DNA from: Lacticaseibacillus pabuli
GTDB lineage: Bacteria; Bacillota; Bacilli; Lactobacillales; Lactobacillaceae
Assembly: GCF_028736235.1 (NCBI RefSeq)
Contig: NZ_CP117884.1
Coordinates: 806,001 to 870,000, forward strand
Length of the DNA stretch: 64,000 bases
Reading direction: 5' to 3'
Shown here: positions 47,849 to 57,007 of the stretch, one piece after another
Position numbering within the stretch: position 1 is the stretch's first letter
How the letters are laid out: the number at the start of each line of letters is the position of its first letter
Notes under the pieces: model-generated
Seen by the model: only the letters and a program-made list of their open reading frames with translations
What the model was told of the DNA's origin: nothing
Databases searched by the model: none
Made by a program: the position numbers and the translations under genes

Positions 47849-49529
47849 GCCAGCCCCAAGTGGCGAGGTGTTTCCGTGGTTCATGCGTGTGCTGGACCGT
47901 ACGCAGGGCTTGTTTGAGCGTCACGGCATTGATTACGGACAATTACGTTTGATTGTGAACACGAAGTTTACCCTCGCGAGTCGTGACCGTCGTGCCAGTA
48001 CTTTCGGCGGTAAGCCCAAAGCAGAATCAGAGCACCCGTTGCGGAGTACGTTTTTACTGAATTTCCTTGTCGGTCTAGTTCTGATTTTTCTGGCCTTTTT
48101 ACCCGTGCCGTTATTGGCTTTTACCACCTTCTTTGCCACGTTGTTCCTATTTGTTTTCCTGACCATGTTGACGAACTACTCGAGCTTGATGCTGGACCCG
48201 CGTGATCGGGTGGTCTATGCGTCACGCGGCGTGTCCTTGAGTACTATTAGTGCGGCGCGGCTGATTGTCGTGGGGTTTTACCTCATCCTCAACGTGATTG
48301 CCGTGGGACTCCCCATGTCCGTCGCCGTGCTACTGAAGGACGGGCCACTGGTGTTCCTTGGCATGTTGCTCGGGGTCATCGGGATTGGGTTGTTTGCTTT
48401 CACCCTGGCGCTGTTTATTTACCTGCTCGTGCTCCGGTTCTTTGATGGTGAACGTTTGAAAAATGTCCTGAACATTGTCCAAATCGCCATGACCATCGGC
48501 TTGTACGCGGGTAGCCAGATTTTGCCACGGATTAACGGCAACGTATACAGCAGTGCGCTCCACATTAATCCGTGGATTTATCTGGCAGCCGTGCCAAGCT
48601 GGTTTGCTGGCCCAGCGTTGCTGTTTATGGGGCGTGACCTGATGATTGCGACGATTCTGACGGTAGCCGGCGTTATTGCAACAGGTGCGCTGACGTGGAT
48701 CTATTTCGCTAATGCCGCAAACTTTGAGCGTTACTTGGCGAAACTCGATCAGTCCAGTGACGAGCGGCGGAAAGATGGGTGGTACTACCGCTTGACCGCC
48801 AAGCTGCTGACGCGTCCAGGCTTTGAGCGCACCTACTATGACTTTGGCTGGAAGGTGCTCCGCGAACAACGTGCTTACAAGCTCCGCGTTTACCCCCAGT
48901 TTGCCTATTCCCTCGTCTTGTTCATTGTCTTTCCACTTGGCTTTGTCCAGGGTGGTGGCATGAGCTTGTGGCAATTTATGGCTCGCGTCATCGGTTTTTC
49001 ACCACTGATTTTCAACATTGATATGCCACTTGCTGTTTACATGTTGCAATTCTCCGATCAGCCGGAAGCGATGCGCCTGTTTCAACGGGTTCCGCTGCGG
49101 CACGACGCGGAGTTGTTGCTGGCGACAATCAAGGTTCTGTATGGTCGTTTGTTCCTGCCGTTTGGAATTGTGATTAGTCTAGTTTCCTTGTTTATAGCCG
49201 GTTGGCCTGGTTTTCTGGCCGCGATTGCCTCGACAGTGGGGATGCTGGCATTCGTTCTCATTTTTGGACGCATCCTGAATGGCAACCGTTTGCCGTTCGC
49301 GCGTGAGTTTGACGCGCGCAACCAGAAGGCTGGTGTGGCGGCTAGCATTGCCGTGTTTGTCATGCTGCCAATTGATATTGGGATTATCGCGGCAGGCGCG
49401 TTTCTGCAGACCTGGATTTTCGGTGCTGCTTTGCTCGTGGTGTTCACGGTCATTGCTTGGTTTGTTGCCCGCAGTTACCGCCACGGGGTGGTGCTGGATG
49501 TGAACCAGATTGATGTGAGTGATAACTAG
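47826..49529 (+). CDS. ABC transporter permease, Ecs-type partner
   Basis: A 567-residue membrane protein with roughly twelve hydrophobic segments in two clusters and a central cytosolic loop (residues ~300-360). No solute-binding domain or Walker motif. The preceding ATPase, and the 23-bp overlap, make it the transmembrane partner. Substrate unknown. GGGAGG precedes the start. Confidence 0.82.
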   Translation: MLKMKRTKPAPSGEVFPWFMRVLDRTQGLFERHGIDYGQLRLIVNTKFTLASRDRRASTFGGKPKAESEHPLRSTFLLNFLVGLVLIFLAFLPVPLLAFTTFFATLFLFVFLTMLTNYSSLMLDPRDRVVYASRGVSLSTISAARLIVVGFYLILNVIAVGLPMSVAVLLKDGPLVFLGMLLGVIGIGLFAFTLALFIYLLVLRFFDGERLKNVLNIVQIAMTIGLYAGSQILPRINGNVYSSALHINPWIYLAAVPSWFAGPALLFMGRDLMIATILTVAGVIATGALTWIYFANAANFERYLAKLDQSSDERRKDGWYYRLTAKLLTRPGFERTYYDFGWKVLREQRAYKLRVYPQFAYSLVLFIVFPLGFVQGGGMSLWQFMARVIGFSPLIFNIDMPLAVYMLQFSDQPEAMRLFQRVPLRHDAELLLATIKVLYGRLFLPFGIVISLVSLFIAGWPGFLAAIASTVGMLAFVLIFGRILNGNRLPFAREFDARNQKAGVAASIAVFVMLPIDIGIIAAGAFLQTWIFGAALLVVFTVIAWFVARSYRHGVVLDVNQIDVSDN

Positions 49530-49535
49530 CATGTG

Positions 49536-49582
49536 AAAACACGCGGCATCCGCTGGGAGACCAGCCGGTGCCGCGTGTTTGT
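49536..49582. terminator. Bidirectional terminator between the ABC permease and the MetE-like gene
   Basis: Stem AAAACACGCGGCA (49536-49548) pairs with TGCCGCGTGTTT, with inner CTGG/CCAG arms, and has T- or A-rich ends. Confidence 0.82.
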
Positions 49583-50692
49583 TTAGGCCCAGACTTCGGT
49601 GGTAATGTCGCGAATTAATGCGAGTTTGGCCCACTCGTCATCCTCGGTGAGCGCGTTGCCTTCCTCAGTCGACGCAAAGCCGCACTGCGTTGAGAGTGCG
49701 AGGTTGCCCAACGGAACGTACTGACTTGCGTCCTTAATGCGGGCTTCAACCGTTGCTTTATCCTCCAGTTCGGGGAACTTGCTGGTAACCAGGCCGAGGA
49801 CTAGTTCAACGTCCGGCCGGTTGTTCCAAATCTTGGCAATGGGTTCAAAATCACCTGAGCGTGGGTTGTCATATTCTAGGAAGAACGCGTCGTAGTTTAG
49901 TTGACCCAAGTAGTCTGCGACCGCCGCGTAACTGCCCTCAAACAGGTAGGTTGACTTGAAGTTACCGCGGCAGATGTGGGTGGACACCTTCAAATCATCT
50001 GGGAGTTCGGCCAGTGCCTTATTAATGACGTACACGATGTCCTCAGCGAGCTGAGCGTACTTGGTGTACTCGGCCGGGTCGTCCGCGTTCTTGGCAAACT
50101 GGGCAATCAGGAACGCCCAGGTCGTGTCGTCGAGCTGGATGTAACGGGCGCCGCGTGCGTAGAATTGCAACAGCGTATCGTGGTAGGCCGCTGCAAGGTC
50201 GTTCAGGTATGCGCCCCATGTGGTGTAGTACTGATGCCAGTTGTCCGAGCGGTTGTCACGGAAGAGCATGGATGGGGAGGGAATGGTCACCTTGGGCGCT
50301 ACACCATCTGGCAAAAGGGACTTCAAGAAATCAAAGTCTGCGTAGAATGGGTGATCCGGGTTGGCAGCAATCTTACCGGTCAACTCGACGTTGTCCGTAC
50401 GGGTCTTACTACCGTGGAATTTGTATGAGGCTTCATAGTCATATTTATCGACGCCGGTCAGGTTCCAGAGAAAGTCGAGGTGCCACCAGGAACGGTTAAA
50501 TTCGCCATCGGTTACGTCTTTGAGGCCGACTTTTACTTCACCAGCAACCACCTGCTTGATGGCAGTGTGCTTGATTGTGGTGAGCTGATCGGCGGTGATG
50601 TTGCCTGCTGCAAAGTCCTTGTGCGCCTGCTTAAGTGCTGCGGGGCGTAGGTAAGAGCCAACTTGGTCGAATTTGTAATTAAGTTTTGTCAT
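49583..50692 (-). CDS. MetE-like methyltransferase, YxjG/YxjH type
   Basis: A 369-residue protein equal to the C-terminal catalytic half of cobalamin-independent methionine synthase. It has the TIM-barrel motif DGEFNRSWWHLDF near the N-terminus, HICRGNFKST (His-x-Cys zinc region), and LEYDNPRSGDF. The YxjG/YxjH family in Bacillus is controlled by S-box or T-box leaders; here a methionine T-box precedes it. AAGGAGAA precedes ATG 50692; an upstream frame to 50758 lies in the leader. It probably makes methionine from a methyl donor, but the exact donor is not shown. Confidence 0.88.
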   Translation of the reverse strand: MTKLNYKFDQVGSYLRPAALKQAHKDFAAGNITADQLTTIKHTAIKQVVAGEVKVGLKDVTDGEFNRSWWHLDFLWNLTGVDKYDYEASYKFHGSKTRTDNVELTGKIAANPDHPFYADFDFLKSLLPDGVAPKVTIPSPSMLFRDNRSDNWHQYYTTWGAYLNDLAAAYHDTLLQFYARGARYIQLDDTTWAFLIAQFAKNADDPAEYTKYAQLAEDIVYVINKALAELPDDLKVSTHICRGNFKSTYLFEGSYAAVADYLGQLNYDAFFLEYDNPRSGDFEPIAKIWNNRPDVELVLGLVTSKFPELEDKATVEARIKDASQYVPLGNLALSTQCGFASTEEGNALTEDDEWAKLALIRDITTEVWA

Positions 50693-50742
50693 GTGCGTTC
50701 TCCTTTTTGATTGGGTGTGCTGGGTTTGGCAATTAAACAAAA

Positions 50743-51000
50743 TAAAAAAATCCCGCACGACTCGTTAAAGTCATGCGGGACGATCTCTCGTGTTACCACC
50801 CGTTAAACCGGCATACGTCACCGTAAGTCGCTCACTGGCTGCTCCAGACTGGAATAGCCGCGCACGTTAAGGGGTGCCACCCGGAGTGGTTCGCGAACTC
50901 ACCACTGCAGCGCTCAGAGACCATGCTTCCCGTTCGTCGGCGCTGGTTCACATCAACCACCAGCTTTCTGAAGACGACTTAAGGTACTTATCTCGTCATT
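50743..51000 (-). promoter_or_regulatory. Methionine T-box leader of the MetE-like gene
   Basis: On the minus strand the T-box motif GGGTGGTAACACG (about 50802-50790) lies before a terminator (CCCGCATGACT with AGTCGTGCGGG; 50779-50752), with T-run to 50743. Upstream, a Stem I with the AGAAAGCTGGTGG region and a specifier ATG at 50924-50922 followed by G, matching Met. Uncharged tRNA-Met would stabilise the antiterminator and allow synthesis. Confidence 0.9.
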
Positions 51001-51017
51001 GCCATTTTTGTATAATC

Positions 51018-51046
51018 AGATTAATGTATTTTTCTCATTTAGTCAA
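51018..51046 (-). promoter_or_regulatory. Promoter of the T-box/MetE-like transcript
   Basis: On the minus strand TTGACT (51046-51041) and TAATCT (51023-51018) are 17 bp apart, just upstream of the T-box. Confidence 0.7.
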
Positions 51047-51206
51047 CATCTTTATTTTAACGCGGTAAAACACGTCGGACTTGCAAAGATGCAGATTAGA
51101 GGACAAAATGACAAGAGTGACGACATAATTTTGCGTCCGATTAGTGTCATTCAGGCGCAGAATATAGCATAATAGAATGGTGAATACGATGAACAGGGGA
51201 TCCAAC

Positions 51207-51875
51207 ATGACTCCGAATGAGGAAGACTATCTAAAAATCATCATGGAGCTAGGCGGCGACGTGCACAAGGTTAGCAACAAGCAAATTGTTGCGAGTCTGA
51301 GTGTCTCGGCTGCGTCAGTTAGCGAAATGGTCAGCAAAATGGTGGCGCAAAAGCTCGTCACACACACGCGCTATCAAGGTATCCAACTGACCAAGACTGG
51401 CATGAAGCAGGCAGCACGATTGGTACGTAACCACCGGCTCTGGGAAGTTTTCCTGATGAAGCAGTTACTGTACCCTTATGATGCCCTACATGCCGTAGCA
51501 GAAGGGCTCGAACACGCAACCACCGATGACCTGGCACGTCGCCTCGATTATTTACTGGATCATCCGAAGTATTGCCCCCATGGTGGGGTGATTCCGGACG
51601 AAGAAGGTAATTTCGAACGCCGCGAATTGACCAAGTTATCTGACCTGGTTGTTGGCGACAAGGGTCAGGTTGCCCGTGTCATTGACGAGCCTTCGTTGCT
51701 GGATTACCTCGGTGTGCTGGATGTGAAAATCGACGACGCGCTTTTTGTCTTATCGAAAACCAGCACGTTACTGACGGCACGTAATTCTCGTAATCGCAAG
51801 GTGATTACCATTCAGACGGTCAACGCCGCCAATGTCTTCATGGAAGGTATTACACATACAACAAATCTTGATTAA
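51207..51875 (+). CDS. Metal-dependent transcriptional regulator, MntR/DtxR family
   Basis: A 222-residue regulator. Winged-helix residues ~1-70 (TPNEEDYLKIIMELG, VSAASVSEMVSKM) are followed by a dimerisation and metal-binding domain (HRLWEVFLMKQL, EGLEHATTDD, HPKYCPHG) and a C-terminal SH3-like FeoA domain. ATG 51207 follows AGGGGATCC. In the family it represses Mn/Fe uptake genes, none of which lie here. zwf follows 38 bp downstream. Confidence 0.9.
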   Translation: MTPNEEDYLKIIMELGGDVHKVSNKQIVASLSVSAASVSEMVSKMVAQKLVTHTRYQGIQLTKTGMKQAARLVRNHRLWEVFLMKQLLYPYDALHAVAEGLEHATTDDLARRLDYLLDHPKYCPHGGVIPDEEGNFERRELTKLSDLVVGDKGQVARVIDEPSLLDYLGVLDVKIDDALFVLSKTSTLLTARNSRNRKVITIQTVNAANVFMEGITHTTNLD

Positions 51876-51913
51876 CACAATTTCAAAAAAAGTATTTTGA
51901 TTGGAGCGAAATT

Positions 51914-53389
51914 ATGGCTAAAGAACAGGCAAGTATTATCACAATCTTCGGTGGCTCCGGGGACCTGGCACGTCGTAAGTTGTATCCAGCATTATATCAG
52001 CTCTACCACCGGGGTGTCCTCGCTGACCACTTTGCAGTGATTGGGACCGCACGTCGTCCATGGAGCGATGAATTCTACCGCGACATCATTCGCGAAAGCC
52101 TTCAGGATGAACCTAACACTGACGAAGAAACGGTCGCATCTTTTGCGAGCCACTTCTACTACCAGAGTCATGACGTGACCGATGCGGACCACTACATCAC
52201 GCTCAAAAACTTGTCCCAGAAGCTGGATGATCAGTACGAAGCAAAGGGCAACCGGCTCTTTTACATGGCCATGGCACCACGTTTCTTCGGCACGATTGCC
52301 AGCCATATTCGTAGCGAAAATCTCTTGTCCGCAAAGGGTTACAACCGGTTGATCATCGAAAAGCCATTCGGTCGCGACTATGACAGTGCTAAGGAATTGA
52401 ACGATTCAATTGGCGCTGCCTTTAACGAAGACCAGGTATACCGCATTGACCACTACCTAGGCAAGGAAATGGTTCAAGGTCTGCTGGCACTGCGGTTCAC
52501 GAACCCACTGCTGACGCCAATTTGGAACAAAGACTACATTAGTGACGTCCAGATTACCTTGGCTGAAAAGGTCGGCGTTGAAGAACGGGCGGGTTACTAC
52601 GAAACGGCCGGTGCCCTGCGTGATATGGTCCAGAACCACATTATGCAGCTGATTGCTTACGTGGCAATGCAGCAACCCACGACGTTTACGCCTGAAGAGG
52701 TCCACAAGTCAAAGAACAAGCTTTTTGCACACTTGCCTGTGCTGACTGAGGAAGACGCGAAACGCAACTGGGTACGCGGTCAATACTTGGCTAGCGCAAG
52801 TCAGAAGGGCTACCGCCAAGAAGACAATGTGGATGAAAATTCCAACATTGAAACCTACGTGGCGGGCCGCATAGACCTGGACGACCCGCGCTGGACGGGC
52901 GTGCCATTCTTCGTTCGGACTGGGAAACGCCTGGCGAAGAAGGCTACTGAAATTGCCATTAACTTCAAGCCATTGTCCCACAACATCTTTGATGCCGTGG
53001 GGTCTAAGGAAGCGCGCGTTAACCGCCTGACCGTTTACGTTGAGCCTGAACAGGGTTACACTTTGACGCTGAATGGGAAGACAATCGGCGCCGACTATGA
53101 CCTGCGCCAGGATCCACTGAGTTTCCGTTACTCACAGGATGTCATCGACGCAGCACCTGAAGCATACGAGCGTTTGATTCGGGATGCCCTGCGCGGTGAT
53201 CAGACTAACTTCACCCGTTGGCCTGAACAGGAAGCAACCTGGAAGTACATTGATGTTGTTCGCAAGGCTTGGGACGACGGTGCTGACTTGGCAATGTACA
53301 ACTCGGGTAGCCACGGCCCTGCAGCTGCGGACAAGTTGCTCGAACGCGACGGGTACAGCTGGGCAGAAACCTTTACCAATGAAGATTAA
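51914..53389 (+). CDS. zwf: Glucose-6-phosphate 1-dehydrogenase
   Basis: A 491-residue NADP-dependent enzyme opening the pentose phosphate pathway. The NADP motif is GGSGDLARRKLYPALYQL (~residues 14-31), the substrate-binding motif RIDHYLGKE (~177-185) and the C-terminal domain are complete. GGAG precedes ATG 51914. In a lactic acid bacterium it supplies NADPH and, in heterofermenters, the phosphoketolase route. Confidence 0.97.
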   Translation: MAKEQASIITIFGGSGDLARRKLYPALYQLYHRGVLADHFAVIGTARRPWSDEFYRDIIRESLQDEPNTDEETVASFASHFYYQSHDVTDADHYITLKNLSQKLDDQYEAKGNRLFYMAMAPRFFGTIASHIRSENLLSAKGYNRLIIEKPFGRDYDSAKELNDSIGAAFNEDQVYRIDHYLGKEMVQGLLALRFTNPLLTPIWNKDYISDVQITLAEKVGVEERAGYYETAGALRDMVQNHIMQLIAYVAMQQPTTFTPEEVHKSKNKLFAHLPVLTEEDAKRNWVRGQYLASASQKGYRQEDNVDENSNIETYVAGRIDLDDPRWTGVPFFVRTGKRLAKKATEIAINFKPLSHNIFDAVGSKEARVNRLTVYVEPEQGYTLTLNGKTIGADYDLRQDPLSFRYSQDVIDAAPEAYERLIRDALRGDQTNFTRWPEQEATWKYIDVVRKAWDDGADLAMYNSGSHGPAAADKLLERDGYSWAETFTNED

Positions 53390-53402
53390 TTTGTGATTGA
53401 GA

Positions 53403-53438
53403 ACCGTGTTGCTGGCGTATGCCGGCACGCGGTTTTTT
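53403..53438 (+). terminator. Terminator of zwf
   Basis: ACCGTG and TGCTGGC pair with GCCGGCA and CGCGGT across a single bulge, followed by TTTTTT. Confidence 0.8.
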
Positions 53439-53522
53439 CGTTGCGTGCCGTTGCTCAGACGGTTGCTTTGTGCGAAAATAATAGCGAAAGTATGTTCGCT
53501 ATGCGGGAAGGAGGTGCAACTA

Positions 53523-54629
53523 ATGGGTGAGCTGTTTCGCTTGGAATTACCGAATGATACCAGCCGGCGCATTGTTCACGTCGATATGGATGCATTTTAC
53601 GCTTCTATTGAAATGCGGGACCGCCCTGAGTATCGCAAGAAGGCACTCGTGATTGCCCACGACCCGCGCAAAACTGGTGGCAAGGGGGTCGTTACCACTG
53701 CTAATTATGTCGCCCGGCAGTACGGTGTGCATTCCGCAATGGCCGCACAAGAAGCACTGCGCCTCCTGCCGAAAAATTTGGTTGTGTTTAAGGACCCCGA
53801 TTTTGAAAAATACCGTTCCGTTTCTGCCCAGATTCACGCGATTTTCCATCAGGTGACCAACCTCATCCAGCCCGTTGCCCTCGACGAAGCCTACCTTGAC
53901 GTAACGGCGAACACGGATTTTTCGAATACCATTTCGCTCGCGGTTTGGTTGCAACGCAGCATCGAGGCGGCAACCCATTTGACCTGTGCGGTGGGGGTGT
54001 CCTACAACAAGTTTCTGGCGAAAATGGCGTCTGAATATAACAAACCTGGGGGCCGCACGGTCGTTGCGCCCGAGGATGCCATTGATTTTCTGGCACCACA
54101 ATCCATTGCCAAATTCCACGGGGTGGGCAAGAAGACATTGCCTAGGCTCGAAGATATCGGGATTCACACTGGTGCCGATCTGCGCCAGGCGGACCCTCAG
54201 ATGCTTGAGCGCATGTTTGGCAAAATGGGCTTTGTTTTCGCAGAGCACGCGCGTGGTATTGATAACCGGCCGGTCGAGGTACGGGACGCGAAGTCTATTG
54301 GTCGCGAGCGGACTTATAACCCGCCGCTGCAGAGTGATGCGGCGGTGCAAACTGAACTGCAGCGCATCGCCGATATGGTTGCGGCCTCCCTGGTCAAACA
54401 CGAGCGGCACGGCAAAACCATTGTGCTCAAGTCACGCGACGTCGATTTTGTAACGCAGACGCGGCGCGTCAGTTCCGAAACCTATTACGATACAGCGGAA
54501 CAAATTTTTGATGCGGCCTGGCAATTATGGAACGAACAGGGCCGTCTGGATAAACCGCTACGACTCGTGGGAATCACCGCCACCAGCTTGGCGCCCATGA
54601 CGTTTCAGAATATTGATTTGCCCCTGTGA
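53523..54629 (+). CDS. dinB: DNA polymerase IV (Y-family)
   Basis: A 368-residue translesion polymerase. Catalytic Asp motif VDMDAFYASIE (~residues 20-30) and DEAYLDV (~121-127) carry the metal-binding residues; the little-finger domain closes the C-terminus. AAGGAGGTG precedes ATG 53523; the frame runs back to 53397 over the zwf terminator and is not used. Length is normal for DinB without a C-terminal beta-clamp extension. Confidence 0.96.
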   Translation: MGELFRLELPNDTSRRIVHVDMDAFYASIEMRDRPEYRKKALVIAHDPRKTGGKGVVTTANYVARQYGVHSAMAAQEALRLLPKNLVVFKDPDFEKYRSVSAQIHAIFHQVTNLIQPVALDEAYLDVTANTDFSNTISLAVWLQRSIEAATHLTCAVGVSYNKFLAKMASEYNKPGGRTVVAPEDAIDFLAPQSIAKFHGVGKKTLPRLEDIGIHTGADLRQADPQMLERMFGKMGFVFAEHARGIDNRPVEVRDAKSIGRERTYNPPLQSDAAVQTELQRIADMVAASLVKHERHGKTIVLKSRDVDFVTQTRRVSSETYYDTAEQIFDAAWQLWNEQGRLDKPLRLVGITATSLAPMTFQNIDLPL

Positions 54630-54642
54630 GGGTGGCATGAGA

Positions 54643-54698
54643 AAAGAGTAACAGTCGTTGGTACAGTTTGCACGACTGTTACTCTTTCATGTTATACT
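54643..54698 (+). promoter_or_regulatory. Perfect hairpin overlapping the ytoI-like promoter
   Basis: AAAGAGTAACAGTCGT (54643-54658) and ACGACTGTTACTCTTT (54672-54687) form a 16-bp perfect inverted repeat. The -35-like TTGCAC (54668-54673) enters its right arm and TATACT (54693-54698) lies just beyond. There is no good U-run, so it may be a weak dinB terminator or an operator. Confidence 0.55.
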
Positions 54699-54730
54699 GG
54701 TGCATATCGAAAACCAGAGGAGGACAAGTC

Positions 54731-56050
54731 GTGGTACAGAAAAGCGAGGTACTGTTTCATTACATCGAATCACTAGATGTCGGCACCAAGATTTCCGTGC
54801 GCCAAATGGCCATGCACCAGCATGTGTCAGCGGGGACTGCCTACCGGGCGATTAAACTCGCTCAGGACAGAGGACTTGTCGCAACCATTGATCGTGTTGG
54901 GACCGTGCGCATTGACCCACGACCACAGAGTACGGGGGCGCGTTTGAACTTCGCGGATATTGTCCGCGTGGTGAACGGGCGGGTACTGGGTGGCAGCGCA
55001 GGTCTGGAAAAACCGCTCGATAAGTTTGTCATCGGTGCGATGATGAGTAGCGCGATGGAACACTACATCAGCCGGAATTCCTTGCTGATTGTCGGAAACC
55101 GTGACGACGCGCAGGCCTTGGCTTTAAAGTCTGGCGCCGCTGTGCTCATTACCGGTGGCTTTGACCCCAGCAAGTCCGTCATTGATCAGGCAAATGCTGC
55201 GGCGTTGCCAGTCATTACCACGTCTTACGACACGTTCACAGTGGCCACCATGATTAACCGGGCACTGTCTGACCAAGCGATTCGACGGGATATTTTGACG
55301 GTGGCTAGTCTGTACACACCGCTTGCAGAGTCGACTTACTTGACCCTGCCAGCAACGGTGGCAGATTATCGCAGCGCGAGTGCGGATAGCGGCCATGATG
55401 AATTGCCCGTTATTAGCGCTGCTGGCCGGGTGGTTGGGGTCGTCAATGCGGCAACCTCTGAAGGAAAACGGGACACGAGCCCCGTTGAACGGGGGATGGA
55501 GCGACACCCTGCAGTTGTTAAGACCGCAGAATCCGTCGCCACCGTTAACCATCTGATGCAGGCGCGCGGGCTAAAACTCGTGCCGGTGGTCGACGACGCT
55601 GGGCAGCTCCTGGGTGTCCTGAGCCGGGCGACCGTGCTGGCGCAGTTGCAGCAGGATTTGCCGCCAGAGCGGGTACCAAACACGATTGCGGATCAGTTGG
55701 ACGAAACACTGACGCCGCTGGATGCTGATGGCGATTATGCCGCCGCATACGCCGTGGCAACGGCTCCCATTATGACCAACAAGTTCGGGACCCTGAACGT
55801 CGGCGTGCTATCGGCGCTGTTGATTAGTGCGGTTGGCCGCTATTTGAGCAGTGTGGGTCGGCAGAACGTGCTGGTGGATAAACTTGACGTGAATTCACTG
55901 CGGCCAATCCAGCTCACCGCTCACGTGGCCATCGCCGTCCGAGCGCTTGAAGTGGGCCGTAGCAATGCGACCTTTGATGTGGATATCATTGGGGATAGTC
56001 AGGTGGCAGCCAAAGCAGTTCTTAGCTGTCAGCTACTGGAGAGGAATTAA
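54731..56050 (+). CDS. DRTGG/CBS/hotdog-domain regulator, YtoI-like
   Basis: A 439-residue protein of the YtoI type. An N-terminal winged-helix-like region (IRQMAMHQHVSAGTAYRAIKLAQ-like segments, residues ~20-45) is followed by a DRTGG domain (~75-190), a CBS pair (~195-315) and a C-terminal 4HBT/hotdog domain (~330-439). CBS domains bind adenosyl nucleotides. GGAGG precedes GTG 54731. Its gene lies 2 bp before the NrnA-like gene, as in many Firmicutes. Function is not known; its HTH suggests DNA binding. Confidence 0.85.
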   Translation: MVQKSEVLFHYIESLDVGTKISVRQMAMHQHVSAGTAYRAIKLAQDRGLVATIDRVGTVRIDPRPQSTGARLNFADIVRVVNGRVLGGSAGLEKPLDKFVIGAMMSSAMEHYISRNSLLIVGNRDDAQALALKSGAAVLITGGFDPSKSVIDQANAAALPVITTSYDTFTVATMINRALSDQAIRRDILTVASLYTPLAESTYLTLPATVADYRSASADSGHDELPVISAAGRVVGVVNAATSEGKRDTSPVERGMERHPAVVKTAESVATVNHLMQARGLKLVPVVDDAGQLLGVLSRATVLAQLQQDLPPERVPNTIADQLDETLTPLDADGDYAAAYAVATAPIMTNKFGTLNVGVLSALLISAVGRYLSSVGRQNVLVDKLDVNSLRPIQLTAHVAIAVRALEVGRSNATFDVDIIGDSQVAAKAVLSCQLLERN

Positions 56051-56052
56051 TT

Positions 56053-57003
56053 ATGCAATATGAAAAAATTTTGGCTGCCATTAAGAAATACGATACGATT
56101 ATCATTCACCGCCACGTGCGACCGGACCCAGATGCCTATGGGTCCCAGGTTGGCTTAGCCGAGACAATTCGCAATTCCTATCCTGACAAGCAGGTTTACG
56201 CGGTCGGTGAGTCCGTGCACAGTCTGGCGTGGTTAACGACAGACATGCAGGAGGTCAGCGACGACGTGTACGCGCACGCCCTAGTGATTGTGACCGATAC
56301 CGCAGATACGCCCCGTGTCGACGACCAGCGCTTTAGCAAGGGTGAGATGCTCATCAAGATCGATCATCACCCGAACGACGATGCTTATGGGGATGTCCAG
56401 CTTGTTTTGCCAGACATTTCCAGCACCAGTGAAGTCCTGATTGACCTGATCAATGGCTCAAACGGGCAATTGAAGATGAATGCCGCTGCCGCCCGACTTT
56501 TTTACGCCGGAATTGTTGGCGATACGGGCCGTTTCCTGTACAATAATACAACTGCCCATACGCTCATGGATGTGGCACAGCTGTATGGCTTTGACTTTGA
56601 CCCGAGCGTTGTGAACCAGCAAATGAACGAGGTCACGATGGGCCAGGCCAAGTTGCAGGCATTTGCCATGAGCGACTTGCAGGTGACGGCTAATGGCGCA
56701 GGCTACTACGTCATTCACCAGTCCGATTTGAAGCGACTCGGTGTTGCACCAGATGAATACCAAGTGGCTGTTGGAACGGGTGGCCGTCTTGCGGAGGTCC
56801 GGGCATGGGCGATGTTTACCGAGCAGCCTGAGGGGAACTACCGCGTCAGTTTGCGGTCCAAGGAACTGCCAATCGAACCCATTGCTAAGAACCATAACGG
56901 CGGGGGCCACGAACTAGCCAGTGGTGCCAAGGCCGCGGACGAGGCAGAAATTAAACAGATAGTTAACGAACTAGATGCGCTGCTAGCCGGCGCCAGAAAG
57001 TGA
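56053..57003 (+). CDS. DHH/DHHA1 phosphoesterase, NrnA-like
   Basis: A 316-residue DHH-family hydrolase. IIIHRHVRPDPDAYGSQ (~residues 16-32), the DHHP motif at IDHHPNDDA (~97-105) and the C-terminal GGGHELASGA (DHHA1, ~283-292) are present. NrnA degrades short oligoribonucleotides (nanoRNA) and pAp, and some relatives cleave c-di-AMP or pApA. The exact substrate is inferred from family membership. Confidence 0.93.
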   Translation: MQYEKILAAIKKYDTIIIHRHVRPDPDAYGSQVGLAETIRNSYPDKQVYAVGESVHSLAWLTTDMQEVSDDVYAHALVIVTDTADTPRVDDQRFSKGEMLIKIDHHPNDDAYGDVQLVLPDISSTSEVLIDLINGSNGQLKMNAAAARLFYAGIVGDTGRFLYNNTTAHTLMDVAQLYGFDFDPSVVNQQMNEVTMGQAKLQAFAMSDLQVTANGAGYYVIHQSDLKRLGVAPDEYQVAVGTGGRLAEVRAWAMFTEQPEGNYRVSLRSKELPIEPIAKNHNGGGHELASGAKAADEAEIKQIVNELDALLAGARK

Positions 57004-57007
57004 GACA

